33,131 nt of DNA from Vibrio nigripulchritudo ATCC 27043 (GCF_000222685.1 NZ_AFWJ01000276.1:1-33131), one strand, 5' to 3'; positions 1-8,643 are shown, counted from the stretch's first letter. Program-made: numbers and translations. Notes: generated by a model not told the origin, from the sequence alone.

Positions 1-243
1 GACATGGGGAAATGTGCCGTTATTACCGCTTCCAGCCTTCGTGATGGTAACCAGTACTGCCTGGAAATCGACAGCGATATCAGTACCAACTTCCCGCGCC
101 GGGATCCAGAAGGCGCAGCCGTTGTGATGAACCATGCAATAGAGAAAGTCATTACACGCGGTATGGACCAATACATGTGGATGCACAGACGATTCAAAAC
201 CATGCACGACGGCAGTGAACGCGGACATCTTTACAACGATTAA
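1..243 (+). CDS. Lipid A late acyltransferase (LpxL/LpxM/LpxN family), C-terminal fragment
   Basis: This is the last 80 codons of a gene that begins before the window; the frame is open from base 1. The tail has the family signature D-Q-Y-M-W-M-H-R-R-F-K, matching the C-terminus of HtrB/MsbB-type enzymes that add a secondary acyl chain to Kdo2-lipid A at the inner membrane. The catalytic HX4D motif lies outside the window. In Vibrio cholerae an enzyme of this family (LpxN) is, as I recall, encoded next to pyrE, which fits the neighbour here, but the fragment is too short to choose between LpxL, LpxM and LpxN. The gene converges on pyrE and ends just before a shared hairpin terminator. Confidence 0.8.
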   Translation, partial: DMGKCAVITASSLRDGNQYCLEIDSDISTNFPRRDPEGAAVVMNHAIEKVITRGMDQYMWMHRRFKTMHDGSERGHLYND

Positions 244-259
244 CTCTTTGTAAAAAATC

Positions 260-287
260 AAAAAAGACAGCCAAGGCTGTCTTTTTT
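260..287. terminator. Bidirectional intrinsic terminator between the lipid A acyltransferase gene and pyrE
   Basis: The stem GACAGC/GCTGTC (266-271 and 276-281, four-base loop) is flanked by an A-run on the left and a T-run on the right. It can therefore stop transcription from either side, as expected between convergent genes. Confidence 0.85.
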
Positions 288-317
288 GTTGTCCAGAAAG
301 TGACTAGCTTTGGTTAG

Positions 318-959
318 TTAAATTCCATATTCTGCTCGGTACGCTTTTACCGCTTCAAGCTGATCAGGGTTGCCACCCTTCTCTTCCAGGTAAGTAATCA
401 AATCTGTCAGGCTGACAATTGAGATCACTGCACAACCAAAGTCGCGTTCTACTTCTTGAATGGCAGAAAGTTCACCTTTGCCTTTCTCTTGACGGTCAAT
501 CGCAACCAGAACACCCGCTAAGTCTGCACCGTTGGCTTTGATGATTTCCATCGACTCACGAATCGCTGTGCCTGCAGTAATCACGTCGTCCACCAACATG
601 ATACGGCCCTCAAGTGCGCTACCTACCAAGTTACCGCCTTCACCGTGGTCTTTGGCTTCTTTTCGGTTGAAACAGTATGGCGTGTCTACATCGTGGTGAT
701 CAGCCAATGCTACCGCGGTTGTTGTGGCAATTGGGATCCCTTTATATGCAGGGCCAAACAACACATCGAATTCAATACCAGAATCCGCCAATGCAGCCGC
801 GTAGAAGCGACCCAGCTTTGCCAAATCACGCCCAGTATTGAACAAGCCAGCGTTGAAGAAGTAAGGGCTCTTACGACCTGATTTTAAAGTAAACTCACCA
901 AACTTAAGCACTTCTTTCTCTAGTGCAAACTCAATAAAATCACGCTGGTATGCTTTCAT
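318..959 (-). CDS. pyrE: Orotate phosphoribosyltransferase
   Basis: PyrE transfers orotate onto PRPP to make OMP, the fifth step of pyrimidine synthesis, in the cytoplasm. The 213-residue protein has the normal family length. The flexible catalytic loop is at about residues 97-109 ([13 protein letters not shown]) and the PRPP-binding motif [10 protein letters not shown] is at 123-132. The frame stays open 23 codons further upstream, but the ATG giving M-K-A-Y-Q-R-D-F matches the family N-terminus and has a purine-rich GAGAG upstream. It is second in an rph-pyrE operon, and the hairpin between the genes looks like the classical pyrE attenuator. Confidence 0.97.
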   Translation of the reverse strand: MKAYQRDFIEFALEKEVLKFGEFTLKSGRKSPYFFNAGLFNTGRDLAKLGRFYAAALADSGIEFDVLFGPAYKGIPIATTTAVALADHHDVDTPYCFNRKEAKDHGEGGNLVGSALEGRIMLVDDVITAGTAIRESMEIIKANGADLAGVLVAIDRQEKGKGELSAIQEVERDFGCAVISIVSLTDLITYLEEKGGNPDQLEAVKAYRAEYGI

Positions 960-1026
960 TTTTCGCTCTCTAATGATGGTTATAATCGAAACCAAGTAAG
1001 CTGAATGCCTTCTTCGGTTTCTGCTC

Positions 1027-1054
1027 AAAAAAATAGCCCCTCAATGAGGAGCTA
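1027..1054 (-). promoter_or_regulatory. pyrE attenuator (intrinsic terminator in the rph-pyrE spacer)
   Basis: On the minus strand a 9-bp stem (1034-1042 against 1046-1054, loop of three, one G-T pair) is followed directly by seven T residues. It starts about 10 nt after the rph stop codon. In Escherichia coli a hairpin in the same place ends transcription unless a ribosome closely follows RNA polymerase to the end of rph, which happens when UTP is low and polymerase pauses. The same geometry here supports the same UTP-sensing control; a plain partial terminator is the alternative. Confidence 0.75.
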
Positions 1055-1064
1055 CCTTTCAAAA

Positions 1065-1781
1065 TCAATTTTCTAACGCTTTTTTCTGCGTTTCTACAAT
1101 GGTGCCAATACCAGTCTTCGCCAGTGCTAGCAGCTCAAGTAATTCTTCGTGACTGAACGGTTCGCCTTCCGCTGTGCCCTGAACTTCGATCATACGTCCA
1201 TCTTCAGTCATGACAACGTTCATATCCGTGTCTGCTGCGGAATCTTCAACGTATTCAAGATCGCACAGCGCCTTGCCTTCAACAACACCAACCGACACTG
1301 CTGCCACATGCCCTTTCATCGGGCTGGCTTTCAGTTTGCCCTGCTCAATCAGGTGTTGGAATGCATCTGCCATTGCAACGCTTGCACCGGAAATCGATGC
1401 TGTACGCGTTCCGCCATCGGCTTGAATCACATCGCAGTCAACGGTAACCATGATTTCACCCATGGCTTCCAAATCCACTACTGCGCGTAGGCTACGAGCA
1501 ATAAGGCGCTGGATTTCCATCGTACGTCCACCTTGTTTACCACTCGCCGCTTCACGGCGGTTACGAGTGTGCGTGGCGCGAGGTAACATGCCGTATTCTG
1601 CCGTAACCCACCCTTTACCCTGACCTTTCAGCCAACGAGGTACGTTTTCTTCCACACTGGCATTACACAGGACTTTGGTATTGCCAAACTCAACCAGCAC
1701 AGAGCCTTCTGCATACGCTGTGTAGTTACGAGTCATTTTGATTGGGCGAACTTGGTCCGCAGCGCGATCGTCTGGACGCAT
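1065..1781 (-). CDS. rph: Ribonuclease PH
   Basis: RNase PH is a phosphate-dependent 3'-5' exoribonuclease that trims tRNA 3' ends and works as a hexamer. The 238 residues match the E. coli protein in length and closely along the whole chain. Conserved stretches include [10 protein letters not shown] around 81-90 and [10 protein letters not shown] around 179-188, where the acidic metal-binding residues D180 and D186 lie. Unlike the frameshifted rph of E. coli K-12 strains, this one is intact to the end, which matters for the downstream attenuator. The AAGG-containing leader (about 1793-1800) supplies the ribosome binding site. Confidence 0.97.
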   Translation of the reverse strand: MRPDDRAADQVRPIKMTRNYTAYAEGSVLVEFGNTKVLCNASVEENVPRWLKGQGKGWVTAEYGMLPRATHTRNRREAASGKQGGRTMEIQRLIARSLRAVVDLEAMGEIMVTVDCDVIQADGGTRTASISGASVAMADAFQHLIEQGKLKASPMKGHVAAVSVGVVEGKALCDLEYVEDSAADTDMNVVMTEDGRMIEVQGTAEGEPFSHEELLELLALAKTGIGTIVETQKKALEN

Positions 1782-1824
1782 GGAATCTTTACCTTATAAG
1801 GGAGGCGAATCGGATTGGGAGCAA

Positions 1825-1853
1825 AGTATATAGGAAATCACTCGGGCTGCCTA
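1825..1853 (-). promoter_or_regulatory. Likely sigma-70 promoter of rph-pyrE
   Basis: On the minus strand TATACT (1825-1830) is preceded, after a 17-nt spacer, by TAGGCA (1848-1853), four of six bases to the -35 consensus. It would start transcription about 35 nt before the rph ATG. Confidence 0.5.
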
Positions 1854-1877
1854 CCTGTATGGCGTGTTAAGAGGGAA

Positions 1878-1903
1878 CTAAACATCTTGTCGATTATGTT
1901 TAG
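1878..1903. repeat. Inverted repeat in the rph / lipoprotein divergent spacer
   Basis: Arms CTAAACAT (1878-1885) and ATGTTTAG (1896-1903) form a perfect 8-bp inverted repeat around a 10-nt centre. There is no T-run on either side, so it does not look like a terminator. It lies between two divergent genes and could be an operator or an mRNA hairpin. Confidence 0.5.
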
Positions 1904-1991
1904 CCAGATCGCTTAGTGAGTCTTTCCAATAATGGTAATTTTGTGTGCACAAAAAAACACCGTTTGTTTTCAAGCTAGTGCGAGGTACTCC

Positions 1992-2222
1992 ATGAAAAAA
2001 TTCCTTATTGTAGCGATAGCAGCGTCGCTTTCCGCATGTGGCGGTGGCAGTGATGACTCAGGCTCTTCTTCAAACAAAAACTCTTCTAGTAACAAATCAT
2101 CTTTCAACATACAAAGTCGTCCTGATATCGCTCTTACTGAAGCTCAAATCAGCCAGTTAAGATCTGAATCATTCAGTGCTCTCAACAAAACTGGTTTCAA
2201 ATCACCAAAACACTTCGAATAA
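1992..2222 (+). CDS. Small putative lipoprotein, unknown function
   Basis: A 76-residue protein with a short lipoprotein signal peptide: M-K-K, a hydrophobic stretch, and the lipobox L-S-A-C with Cys16 as the lipidated residue. A Gly/Ser/Asn-rich linker follows (about 17-40), then a short charged tail. An upstream in-frame ATG at 1932 is open, but the start at 1992 has GAGG at good spacing and gives the proper signal peptide. It lies 23 nt before a secreted-protein gene with the same direction, so the two are probably co-expressed and may work together in the envelope. I do not recognise a family; the mature part is only about 60 residues and may be an accessory to the downstream protein. Confidence 0.7.
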   Translation: MKKFLIVAIAASLSACGGGSDDSGSSSNKNSSSNKSSFNIQSRPDIALTEAQISQLRSESFSALNKTGFKSPKHFE

Positions 2223-2245
2223 ATTGCGGAATAAGGAAAACCCAC

Positions 2246-3478
2246 ATGAATAAGACAACCTTAGCTTTGCTTATTGGTGCTTCCATAGTGAGTGTCACCT
2301 CTTTTGCCAGCGAGCTGAATAACTTACAGGGCTACTACAAATCGAAAGCTTCCATTAGCCATACAGCCAAGAAAATTCAGCAAAACAAAGTAGAATTTAT
2401 GAACCTGGATGAGGCTCTAAAAACGCTTTCACCAGGTAACTCTCCTCAAACACTTCGCTCGATTTCCGATATCGCCAATGGCAAAGGGCAAGTCTATCTG
2501 GACACCTACAAGAAGTTTAATCTAAGTAACAAAGTGTGTGTGGTTAGCAAAGACGGAGCAACGATTGCTTTCGAAGCCAACGATGGCGACACTAGCTGCT
2601 CATTTAACGCTGGGAAAGTGTCAAAAGCGATGGCGAAGTCCAGTAAGGGGCTGACTTTCTACCAGCAATTTGGCACAGGTTCAAACGCACAATATTCAAT
2701 AGACAGAATCAGTGCTGATGGTTCAAAACTATCGTCTAGTTTCTTGTTTAGCTTTAAGGGTCAACTGGTTGGCGAAGTTGCGATAGTTAATAAAGCACTA
2801 AACTCAGGGCTTTACACGGTTGAACATTATTCTGATTATGGATCGGCAGATGGTGATAAATACGCATACAAAGCCTACCAATGGACGAACGAATTTAGCG
2901 AAAACTCTGACGCTACAGTAAACACATTTTCACAATTGTCAGCGACGAATGTTCCTCCCTATTACTGGGCAGCTACAGATACCGTGAAAAAAGTACCCGT
3001 GACGTCAAACGCCGAGCACTTCACCGTATCGCAAGTTCAACAATTCCAGCAACCTGTCTCGGGTGGCGTAGCCATTAAATATAATTACTCTGCAGCCGAT
3101 CCTGGTGATCTCATTGCCTACATTTTTAACAATGAAAATAGACTTGTTGGATTGAGTCCTGATGCTTGTACGATTAAACAAATTGCTGATGGAAAATCGC
3201 CAGTGGTTTGGTACAAAGGCTGGAACCGAGGGACAAGCTGTGGATCTGCGGGAGCAAATTCAGAGAAAGTATCTTCAACCACTTTACTAAATGATGCGAG
3301 CAAAGCTATTCCAGTCAACACTCTTCAGTCCAGTGCAAAGACAGCCATCGAAGCAGTTGGAAACTTGTCGACATCAAATTCACAAATGACAGACCAGCAA
3401 TTCAATGCATTAAAAGTTAAGTACGAAAGCGCATTAAAAACGTTCTCTAACTTTAACAGCCTTGAATTTTGGAAATGA
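2246..3478 (+). CDS. Secreted protein of unknown function
   Basis: A 410-residue protein with a clear Sec signal peptide: M-N-K, a hydrophobic core, and likely cleavage after S-F-A at residue 21. The mature part is polar and rich in Ser, Asn, Thr and aromatic residues, with no transmembrane segment. Four Cys residues form two close pairs, one in the first third (V-C-V-V ... T-S-C-S) and one near residue 310-330 (D-A-C-T ... T-S-C-G), which would suit two disulfides in the periplasm or outside the cell. The leader has AAGGAAAA before the ATG. It follows the small lipoprotein gene and ends at a strong terminator, so the pair forms its own unit. No enzymatic motif was recognised. Confidence 0.75.
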   Translation: MNKTTLALLIGASIVSVTSFASELNNLQGYYKSKASISHTAKKIQQNKVEFMNLDEALKTLSPGNSPQTLRSISDIANGKGQVYLDTYKKFNLSNKVCVVSKDGATIAFEANDGDTSCSFNAGKVSKAMAKSSKGLTFYQQFGTGSNAQYSIDRISADGSKLSSSFLFSFKGQLVGEVAIVNKALNSGLYTVEHYSDYGSADGDKYAYKAYQWTNEFSENSDATVNTFSQLSATNVPPYYWAATDTVKKVPVTSNAEHFTVSQVQQFQQPVSGGVAIKYNYSAADPGDLIAYIFNNENRLVGLSPDACTIKQIADGKSPVVWYKGWNRGTSCGSAGANSEKVSSTTLLNDASKAIPVNTLQSSAKTAIEAVGNLSTSNSQMTDQQFNALKVKYESALKTFSNFNSLEFWK

Positions 3479-3499
3479 TCTACCCAAAAAGAATCATCG

Positions 3500-3523
3500 A
3501 AAGGCAGCACTGGCTGCCTTTTT
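3500..3523 (+). terminator. Intrinsic terminator after the secreted-protein gene
   Basis: GGCAGC (3503-3508), loop ACTG and GCTGCC (3513-3518) are followed by five T residues, 22 nt after the stop codon. Confidence 0.85.
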
Positions 3524-3576
3524 CTTTAAGCTAAATTTGAAGCCTTTGGTCGTCTATCCCTGTTGATGCACAACTG

Positions 3577-3585
3577 TGCTACTAT
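3577..3585 (+). promoter_or_regulatory. Possible extended -10 promoter of yicC
   Basis: TG-C-TACTAT is an extended -10 element about 46 nt before the yicC ATG. No convincing -35 is present, which is usual for this promoter type. Confidence 0.4.
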
Positions 3586-3630
3586 ACCGCCCATTCGACA
3601 TTTTCATCTCCGCGAGCAAAGGATAATTCA

Positions 3631-4497
3631 ATGATCTACAGCATGACTGCTTATGCACGAAAAGAAATCAAAGGTGACTGGGGCAGCGCAGTTTGGGAGA
3701 TTCGCTCCGTAAACCAGCGTTATCTGGAAACTTACTTTCGATTGCCAGAGCAATTTCGAGGTCTTGAGCCCATCCTGAGAGAGCGTTTTCGTAAGAAACT
3801 GGCGCGCGGTAAGGTGGAATGCCACCTGCGCTTTGAAGCTAATCCAGCAGCCAAAGGTGAGATCACCATCAATCAAGATTTGGCCAAACAAGTGATCAAT
3901 GCTGCAAATCAAGTGATGTCGATGACGGGTGAAGAAAGCCGCATCAATCCTTTCCAGGTGATGAACTGGCCAGGCGTGATGGAAACGCCAGAGCAAGACA
4001 TGGACGCTATCAATAAAGAGTTGCTTGGCTCATTTGATGAAGGCTTGAAAGACTTCATTGATGCTCGTGGACGCGAAGGTGCAAACATGAAAGCGCTCAT
4101 CGAGCAGCGTCTGGAAGCCATCACTGAACAAGTAGTCAAAGTACGTGCTCGCATGCCAGAAATTCTTGAGTGGCAACGTGAACGCCTGCTGTCTAAATTC
4201 GAAGAAGCAAAAATTGAGCTGGACGGTTCTCGCGTTGAGCAAGAACTGATTCTACTGGCTCAAAAATCCGATGTTGCAGAAGAGTTAGATAGGCTCGATT
4301 CACACGTAAAAGAAGCGAATAACATTCTTAAGAAAGGCGGCGCATGTGGTCGTAAACTCGACTTTATGATGCAGGAGTTCAACCGCGAATCCAACACCCT
4401 AGCTTCTAAGTCCATCAGCACCGACATCACAGCATCTGGCGTAGAACTGAAAGTCCTGATCGAACAAATGCGCGAGCAAATTCAGAATATTGAATAA
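3631..4497 (+). CDS. yicC: YicC family endoribonuclease
   Basis: The 288-residue protein matches E. coli YicC (287 residues) along its full length, from the N-terminal S-M-T-A-Y-A-R and S-V-N-Q-R-Y-L-E-T motifs to the C-terminal D-F-M-M-Q-E-F-N-R-E-S-N-T-L and I-E-Q-M-R-E-Q-I-Q-N-I-E. E. coli YicC has been reported as an endoribonuclease that helps degrade the small RNA RyhB; the exact role here is inferred. The gene is alone in its transcription unit, with a terminator just behind it. A second, broken copy of its last 26 codons lies about 550 bp downstream. Confidence 0.93.
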   Translation: MIYSMTAYARKEIKGDWGSAVWEIRSVNQRYLETYFRLPEQFRGLEPILRERFRKKLARGKVECHLRFEANPAAKGEITINQDLAKQVINAANQVMSMTGEESRINPFQVMNWPGVMETPEQDMDAINKELLGSFDEGLKDFIDARGREGANMKALIEQRLEAITEQVVKVRARMPEILEWQRERLLSKFEEAKIELDGSRVEQELILLAQKSDVAEELDRLDSHVKEANNILKKGGACGRKLDFMMQEFNRESNTLASKSISTDITASGVELKVLIEQMREQIQNIE

Positions 4498-4500
4498 ATC

Positions 4501-4540
4501 AAACAAAAAACGGGTCACTAATTATAGTGACCTGTTTTCA
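4501..4540. terminator. Bidirectional terminator between yicC and the first small membrane protein gene
   Basis: GGTCACTA (4513-4520), loop ATTA and TAGTGACC (4525-4532) form a perfect 8-bp stem. A T-rich tail lies on the right and an A-rich run on the left, so it can serve both convergent genes. Confidence 0.8.
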
Positions 4541-4559
4541 TTAAAGGTGTTCGTTTCAG

Positions 4560-4835
4560 CTACACACCAAGCTTTTCACAGGCTTTAGCGCTTAAATGCA
4601 ACCCTAAGAGTAATACAGCAAACGTTGCTACTCCAACAATGAACATCATGACGACAAACTCTATGTTTCCGGTTTCACTGGCTGAGGCAGAAAGATCAAT
4701 ACCTATTATTTCCGCACCAATATGCGCTGCCAGCATACCGGCTGCGCCAGTAAAAAAACTTACAGGTATGAGAAACAGGTGCCTCATCACTCGTTTAAAT
4801 AAAGAATCAGCTTCTAATGTATATATGTGTTTCAT
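4560..4835 (-). CDS. Small two-helix membrane protein, copy 1, unknown function
   Basis: A 91-residue protein with two hydrophobic segments at about residues 19-45 and 59-82, joined by a short polar loop (S-A-S-E-T-G-N). The basic N-terminal part (F-K-R-V-M-R-H) suggests a cytoplasmic start by the positive-inside rule. The ATG at 4835 is preferred over an upstream in-frame start at 4871 because it is conserved in the neighbouring paralogue and has AGGTGG upstream. It is roughly 70% identical by eye to the protein at 5108-5380, so the two arose by duplication or by gain of a related allele. No known family was recognised. Confidence 0.7.
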   Translation of the reverse strand: MKHIYTLEADSLFKRVMRHLFLIPVSFFTGAAGMLAAHIGAEIIGIDLSASASETGNIEFVVMMFIVGVATFAVLLLGLHLSAKACEKLGV

Positions 4836-4970
4836 ATTAAGTAACCACCTACAAGTGCTTAAAAAGTACACCTCGCTCCAACATTAAAACTTCCGCTTCC
4901 AGAATCACCTGAGCTATTTGGGCTTGTATGTCAACTAACAAACATTGGTGCCTACCTTGCAAATGAACGT

Positions 4971-5049
4971 CACCGACATCACGGCATCTGGTGTGGAACT
5001 GAAAGTGCTGATCGAATAAATGCGCGAGTAGATCCAGAACATCGAATAA
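4971..5049 (+). pseudogene. Remnant of a second yicC 3' end
   Basis: These 79 bases align without gaps to the last 26 codons of the intact yicC (4419-4497), with about ten differences counted by eye. Two Gln codons have become stops (TAA at 5017-5019, TAG at 5029-5031), and the original stop is kept at 5047-5049. Almost all other changes are at third codon positions and silent. That suggests the copy drifted while still a working yicC, perhaps in a related strain, before being stranded here. Nothing upstream could start it. Confidence 0.85.
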
Positions 5050-5060
5050 CAAGAAGGGAG

Positions 5061-5086
5061 AGGTCGCTAAAATAACGACCTGTTTT
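5061..5086 (+). terminator. Terminator hairpin retained behind the yicC remnant
   Basis: AGGTCG (5061-5066) pairs with CGACCT (5076-5081), followed by a T-rich tail. It is at the same place as the terminator behind the intact yicC, though the stem is shorter. Confidence 0.6.
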
Positions 5087-5107
5087 CATCGGGCATATTG
5101 GTTTCAG

Positions 5108-5380
5108 CTACACACCAAGCTTTTTACACACTTTGCCGCTTAGATATAAACCTAATAAAAATACAGCGAATGTTGCTACACATCCAAAAAACAATGCGAC
5201 AAACCCAATGTTTCCAGTTTCACTGGTAGGGGCAGAAAGATCTATACCTATCAATGACGCAACATAATGTGCTACTAGCATACCAACCGCTCCAGCCAAA
5301 AAGCTAACTGGTATTAAGAAAAGATGCCTCACCACCCGCTTAAAGACAGTATCAGCTTCCAATGTATAAATATGTTTCAT
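5108..5380 (-). CDS. Small two-helix membrane protein, copy 2, unknown function
   Basis: A 90-residue paralogue of the 4560-4835 product, with the same N-terminus (M-K-H-I-Y-T-L-E-A-D), two hydrophobic segments (about 19-45 and 58-81) and the same K-L-G-V end. Both copies are intact, with many conservative changes among hydrophobic residues, which suggests both have been under selection. The start codon follows AGGGA at short spacing. Function is unknown; the downstream yicC remnant shows the copy moved as a block with flanking DNA. Confidence 0.7.
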   Translation of the reverse strand: MKHIYTLEADTVFKRVVRHLFLIPVSFLAGAVGMLVAHYVASLIGIDLSAPTSETGNIGFVALFFGCVATFAVFLLGLYLSGKVCKKLGV

Positions 5381-5540
5381 GTTGTCCCTAAAAAACAAAC
5401 GATCCTAACCTAACTATTTAAAAAAACGTCTTTTTTCGTTGCTACTACTGTGATTTGGGAGTGACTCCACACATTCTTGTACCTGAAAATGTGTCTAACT
5501 TAGTCAGTCATGCAAGAAATTACTTTGTCAAAGAGACAGG

Positions 5541-5571
5541 TTGAGAGATTTTGTTTTTGTTCTGGTAATCT
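5541..5571 (+). promoter_or_regulatory. Possible promoter of the LTA synthase family gene
   Basis: TTGAGA (5541-5546) and TAATCT (5566-5571), preceded by TG-G as an extended -10, with a long 19-nt spacer. It lies about 87 nt before the ATG. The remaining spacer 5381-5657 shows no other clear element. Confidence 0.35.
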
Positions 5572-5657
5572 ATGTGAAACTTTTTCAGGCAGTTAACTCA
5601 TAATACGAACTCTGGCCTTACTTACTACGCGAATACTGACCACACCCCGAGTAAACA

Positions 5658-7553
5658 ATGATAAGAAACATCGTAAAACTCTTTCTATTCTTCTTGCTGA
5701 CGGCATTTTCCAGCAAACTGATTTTTCTATCCGCTGCCAGTTATATTCCTATCAGCATTTTCAGTGCAGATGGCGTTCTAAGTTTGCTCTACGGATTGAG
5801 ATTTGATGCCACCATCGCAGCATTGCTCACCGCCCCTGCTGCATTAGTCTTATTGGTATTGAACTTTATTCGCCTGGATATGCGCTGGGCAGTACGCTTA
5901 TGGGCGGCGCTTGCATCTTTATGGATCATCGGCACCACGGCATCTGACACCATTTATGCCGAAGATGCACGAAAGCATGTCACCTTTGAATTGTTTACGG
6001 CGTCGGGTCTGGTGGATTCCGTACTGATTACCGCTTTCACCTTATACTACCCTCTCATCATTCTGGGGCTTGTGCTAAGTGTGGTATCGGTCTTTATTAC
6101 CTGGCGTATCCGTTGGGTCAATATGAAAACCAGCCGCCTCACAGTTGGTAAATACACGCTGGCAACTCTGTCTTACTTAGTGCTTACCGTCACCTTCATC
6201 CGTGGTGGTTGGTTTGACGCTCCTCAATCACCGATGAGTGCCTATAAGATTGGTCACAACGATCAGGCGTATCTGGCGTGGAGCGCTCCCTACAGCGTGA
6301 CCTACTATCTAGCGAATGGAAAACACAAATCGGTTTCCCGCGTAACAGCAAGCCCAGATGAGTCCGTACAAGAGGTATTTAAAGCGGCACTCAACAAAGA
6401 TAGTCAGGCGAATATCAGTAACCTGAAGAAAGCGAATGTTGTCTTAATTTTGCTGGAGAGCTGGGTTTCTATAGACATGAATAGTGAGAATCCCGCTCAT
6501 CATTCAACACCGTTTTTCGATGAACTGCGCACTAAATCGCTGACCGCGGATGCCATGTATGCCGATGGCTATCGCACTGTTCAAGGTGTGTTTGCCAGCA
6601 TGTGCAGCTTCCCGAACCCAAATGGTGGTATCGTGGCGGGCACACACCTTCAAAACAGCAAGTATAAATGCTTGCCACATATGCTTCGCGAGCAGGGCTG
6701 GGATACCCGCTTTATTCAGGGGAGTGGTAAAGGGATCGTAGGTGCCTATTCTCAGTCTCTTGGGTTTACCGAGTCTTACGGTAAAGAAGACTTTGGCTTT
6801 GAAGCGCCTCATAACGAATGGGGATTCCAAGACGACAGCATTTATCGTTTCTCAATGGATCGAATCAAAGAAATTCAGAACAGCGATTCTGACTCACCAT
6901 TTTTCGTCACGATAAATACAGGCACCACTCATGGCTCAATTCTGCCAAACGAGAGTGACTACACGTTTGGTAAAGAATCGATGCCTGAACTTCGTCGCAG
7001 CACCATGCATTATGCCGATCTTGCGTTGAAAGACTTCATTAAAGAACTGCATGAAACGGTGAAAGAGCCAACTTTAGTGGTCATGATGTCGGATCATACC
7101 GCGAAGATTGTCGAGCCAGGTCTAGCCAAAAACTCCATTCCGTTCCTTATCTACGCGAATGACGGCAGTGTACCGGCTCTGCACCACAAAACCGCAGTAT
7201 CTCAGCGGGATGTTGGTGCGACGATACTTGATTGGCTTGGGGGGTCCGCTCCTTGGTTTACCGGCAGTTCATTACTGGATGAAAACTTTAACGGGCAATC
7301 GAGCTTCTCAGACGGCAGCTTGTTCTTTTGGGTCGATGGCAAAAACATGGTGACCATTGAATCCAGCAATCATGAATTACAACAGTGTTTTCATATCCTG
7401 AAAGACACCGTGACTTTACAAAAAGCAGACTGCTCAGAACCTTGGGTCGAACCTTTATACCAACAAGGTCGAGATTTTAATGCCCTTACCCAAGAACTTC
7501 TGTTCAACGGTGAGACAACCCAGTATCGGGATATATTTAGCCAGAAAAACTAA
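5658..7553 (+). CDS. LTA synthase family protein (membrane-anchored sulfatase-fold phosphotransferase or hydrolase)
   Basis: A 631-residue protein with five predicted N-terminal membrane helices (about 4-27, 50-70, 79-96, 122-148, 166-182), then a periplasmic alkaline phosphatase/sulfatase-fold domain from about residue 258. Metal and catalytic positions can be seen: E267 in I-L-L-E-S-W, the likely nucleophile T307 in G-Y-R-T-V-Q-G, H425 in T-G-T-T-H-G, and D479-H480 in M-S-D-H. W-G-F-Q-D-D near 388-393 is typical of the LtaS/OpgB group. Gram-negative members move phosphoglycerol or phosphoethanolamine onto envelope glycans or lipids; the substrate here is unknown. It is a single-gene unit upstream of gmk. 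Confidence 0.85.
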   Translation: MIRNIVKLFLFFLLTAFSSKLIFLSAASYIPISIFSADGVLSLLYGLRFDATIAALLTAPAALVLLVLNFIRLDMRWAVRLWAALASLWIIGTTASDTIYAEDARKHVTFELFTASGLVDSVLITAFTLYYPLIILGLVLSVVSVFITWRIRWVNMKTSRLTVGKYTLATLSYLVLTVTFIRGGWFDAPQSPMSAYKIGHNDQAYLAWSAPYSVTYYLANGKHKSVSRVTASPDESVQEVFKAALNKDSQANISNLKKANVVLILLESWVSIDMNSENPAHHSTPFFDELRTKSLTADAMYADGYRTVQGVFASMCSFPNPNGGIVAGTHLQNSKYKCLPHMLREQGWDTRFIQGSGKGIVGAYSQSLGFTESYGKEDFGFEAPHNEWGFQDDSIYRFSMDRIKEIQNSDSDSPFFVTINTGTTHGSILPNESDYTFGKESMPELRRSTMHYADLALKDFIKELHETVKEPTLVVMMSDHTAKIVEPGLAKNSIPFLIYANDGSVPALHHKTAVSQRDVGATILDWLGGSAPWFTGSSLLDENFNGQSSFSDGSLFFWVDGKNMVTIESSNHELQQCFHILKDTVTLQKADCSEPWVEPLYQQGRDFNALTQELLFNGETTQYRDIFSQKN

Positions 7554-7560
7554 ACTCAAA

Positions 7561-8329
<769 letters not shown>

Positions 8330-8370
8330 TTCTCGTCATATTAAATTTTTAGTTAAATATTGGAGTCCTC

Positions 8371-8643
8371 ATGGCACGCGTAACTGTACAAGACGCTGTT
8401 GAAAAAATTGGCAACCGTTTCGACTTGGTTCTGATTGCGGCACGCCGCGCTCGTCAAATGCAAACTGGCGGCAAAGATTCACTAGTGCCAGAAGAGAACG
8501 ATAAGCCAACGGTTATCGCACTTCGCGAAATCGAAGAAGGTCTTATCACGAAAGAAGTTCTGGATGCTCGCGAGCGTCAAGAGCAGCAAGAACAAGAAGC
8601 AGCAGAACTGGCGGCAGTTAGCAGCATCGCTCACAACCGTTAA
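8371..8643 (+). CDS. rpoZ: RNA polymerase omega subunit
   Basis: The 90-residue protein has the full omega pattern: [13 protein letters not shown], the core [15 protein letters not shown], and an acidic Glu/Gln-rich C-terminal helix. Omega helps assemble RNA polymerase around beta' and forms part of a (p)ppGpp binding site. It stands directly before spoT, as in E. coli. GGAG five bases before the ATG is a strong ribosome binding site. Confidence 0.97.
   Translation: MARVTVQDAVEKIGNRFDLVLIAARRARQMQTGGKDSLVPEENDKPTVIALREIEEGLITKEVLDARERQEQQEQEAAELAAVSSIAHNR

Larger units (their letters stand above)
4401..4835. repeat. Tandem repeat unit, copy 1 (yicC 3' end, terminator, small membrane protein gene)
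   Basis: This segment recurs about 552 bp further right, in the same order and orientation, at 4953-5380. The most alike parts are the yicC tail, the terminator and the 3' end of the membrane protein gene (a shared stretch beginning GTTTCAGCTACACACC). Confidence 0.8.
4953..5380. repeat. Tandem repeat unit, copy 2 (decayed yicC tail, terminator, small membrane protein gene)
   Basis: The unit matches 4401-4835 in order and orientation. Similarity is clear from the yicC remnant onward, and the terminator and membrane protein gene follow at equivalent places. Confidence 0.8.

Noticed and set aside
645-881. Open frame opposite pyrE
   Set aside because: It is a shadow of a clearly conserved gene and has no independent support.
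1932-1991. Longer start for the small lipoprotein
   Set aside because: It would bury the lipoprotein signal peptide behind 20 extra residues; the internal ATG has a better ribosome binding site.
4849-5052. A 67-codon minus-strand frame between the two small membrane protein genes
   Set aside because: It runs antisense through the yicC remnant and has no ribosome binding site or recognisable product; it is most likely a by-product of the duplicated block, though part of it (about 4860-4940) has a protein-like look.
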